From an uncultured Muribaculaceae bacterium (lineage in GTDB: Bacteria; Bacteroidota; Bacteroidia; Bacteroidales; Muribaculaceae), in contig CAJUSZ010000051.1 in the NCBI GenBank assembly GCA_910589425.1, positions 1 to 5,652 on the forward strand: a stretch of DNA of 5,652 nt, given 5' to 3'. Of the stretch, positions 4,658 to 5,652 are shown piece after piece; within the stretch, counting starts at the first letter, position 1, and each line of letters opens with the position of its first letter. The notes under the pieces were generated by a model. The model saw only the letters and a program-made list of their open reading frames with translations, ran no database searches and was not told the origin of the DNA. Both the position numbers and the translations under genes were made by a program.

Positions 4658-5617
4658 ATGATCGAGGATACAATTATCGATGCCATAGGCCATACGCCGA
4701 TGGTCAGGATCAACAATCTCAATCCGCGTCCGGGGGAAGTTGAGATATTTGCGAAATTAGAGGGATTCAACCCTACAGGGAGCATCAAGGACCGGATCGC
4801 GCTCGGGATGATCGACGACGCGGAGCGGAAGGGACTGATAAAGCCCGGACAGACAATAATCGAGCCTACGTCGGGCAACACGGGCATCGGGCTGGCAATT
4901 GTCGGGATTGTGAGAGGCTATCCGGTGGAGATAGTCATGAGCGAGGGTGTGTCGGAAGAACGCAGGAAAATCCTCCGTTCTCTCGGTGCCAAGGTGATAC
5001 TTACCCCTGCCGCTGACGGAACGGACGGTGCGATCCGCGAAGCCCGGCGTCTTGTGGCTGAGGATCCGGAGAAATATTATATGCCGGACCAGTTCGCCAA
5101 TGCCGCCAACTATATGTCGCATTACCGCAAGACGGCGCTCGAGATATGGGAACAGGCCGACGGCGACATAGACTATATAGTGAGTGCGATCGGCACATCC
5201 GGCACAATAATGGGACTGTCGAGATTCATGCGGGCCTTGAATCCTGCGATAACGGTGGTCTGCGCCCAGCCTGTGCGCGGCCATTATATCCAGGGGCTGA
5301 AGAATCTTGAAGAGGCGATTGTCCCGGCCATATATGACACGGGACAGATCGACCGGCAGGTGATGGTTGAGAGCGAGGAAGCCATAGAGATGGCCCGCCG
5401 TATCATATCCCGCGAGGGGATATTCGCCGGCATGAGCAGCGGGGCGGCCATGCTTGCCGCCTATAGGACGGCCCGGGATGCTCCCGTCGGGTCGAGGATA
5501 GTGGTGGTTTTCCCTGATCGGGCCGAAAAATACCTCTCCACGGTCATGTTTGCCCCTTATGGGGAGACGCAAGTGCAGTCATCATTGCGTGGATGCGGTC
5601 ACGGCTCTTTCATTTAA
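4658..5617 (+). CDS. cysM: Cysteine synthase, CysM-like
   Basis: A 319-residue PLP enzyme of the O-acetylserine sulfhydrylase family, which replaces an activated serine side chain with sulfide (or thiosulfate for some CysM) to make cysteine. NPTGSIKDR (39-47) holds the PLP lysine, Lys44, and is closer to CysM (NPAGSVKDR) than to CysK. TSGNTG (71-76) is the substrate-binding loop, GTSGT (179-183) the phosphate loop, and GMSSGAA (258-264) contacts the cofactor ring. FPDRAEKYLST (285-295) is the usual C-terminal signature. The protein is complete and of normal length. A cystathionine-beta-synthase-like role cannot be excluded, but no regulatory CBS domains are present. It follows trpB2 by 25 nt, with no strong Shine-Dalgarno. 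The 35 bases after its stop show no terminator before the window ends. Confidence 0.92.
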   Translation: MIEDTIIDAIGHTPMVRINNLNPRPGEVEIFAKLEGFNPTGSIKDRIALGMIDDAERKGLIKPGQTIIEPTSGNTGIGLAIVGIVRGYPVEIVMSEGVSEERRKILRSLGAKVILTPAADGTDGAIREARRLVAEDPEKYYMPDQFANAANYMSHYRKTALEIWEQADGDIDYIVSAIGTSGTIMGLSRFMRALNPAITVVCAQPVRGHYIQGLKNLEEAIVPAIYDTGQIDRQVMVESEEAIEMARRIISREGIFAGMSSGAAMLAAYRTARDAPVGSRIVVVFPDRAEKYLSTVMFAPYGETQVQSSLRGCGHGSFI

Positions 5618-5652
5618 AAATTAGATAATCGCATAATTCCCTTACCCGATTC

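Noticed and set aside
4757..5572. 271-codon minus-strand frame opposite cysM
   Set aside because: It is a long antisense shadow caused by GC-rich codon use in cysM, with His/Arg-rich composition and no motifs.

Overview
The window looks like chromosomal DNA of a Bacteroidales bacterium, possibly Muribaculaceae. The strongest evidence is two Bacteroidetes-type promoters, TTTG-N20-TAGCTTTG and TTTG-N20-TAAATTTG. A third promoter differs from the consensus at one base. Most starts lack a Shine-Dalgarno sequence, and the HIT, GreA and TrpB2 proteins have the style of this order. The genus is inference.

Layout. Bases 1-318 hold no convincing gene, only a small tandem repeat and a palindrome. Bases 319-1003 hold a toxin-antitoxin operon: a ribbon-helix-helix-like antitoxin overlapping a YoeB toxin by 4 bp, with its own promoter, an operator-like inverted repeat and a weak terminator. 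Bases 1123-1581 encode a small secreted beta-barrel-like protein. It converges on a greA-HIT operon read from the minus strand (1686-2551), and the two share a 14-bp hairpin terminator. greA is transcribed from a promoter near 2753-2784 through an unusually long (about 195 nt) structured leader.

The most interesting part is 2918-3178, upstream of a two-gene operon of PLP enzymes: a TrpB2-type tryptophan synthase beta (3328-4632) and a CysM-like cysteine synthase (4658-5617). A consensus promoter starts a leader RNA with a 41-codon reading frame containing Cys-Cys-Met-Cys-Met-Met-Met-Trp. A clear intrinsic terminator follows, and its 5' arm can pair instead with a segment just after the Cys/Met codons. 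This is the architecture of a ribosome-mediated transcription attenuator, apparently sensing cysteine and/or methionine. A 112-bp MITE-like element with 19-bp inverted termini sits between the terminator and trpB2. Without it the terminator would end about 34 nt before the trpB2 start.

How the parts may work together (inference): when charged Cys-tRNA or Met-tRNA is scarce, the ribosome stalls in the leader, the antiterminator forms, and trpB2-cysM is transcribed. When supply is ample, the leader peptide is completed and transcription stops at 3178.
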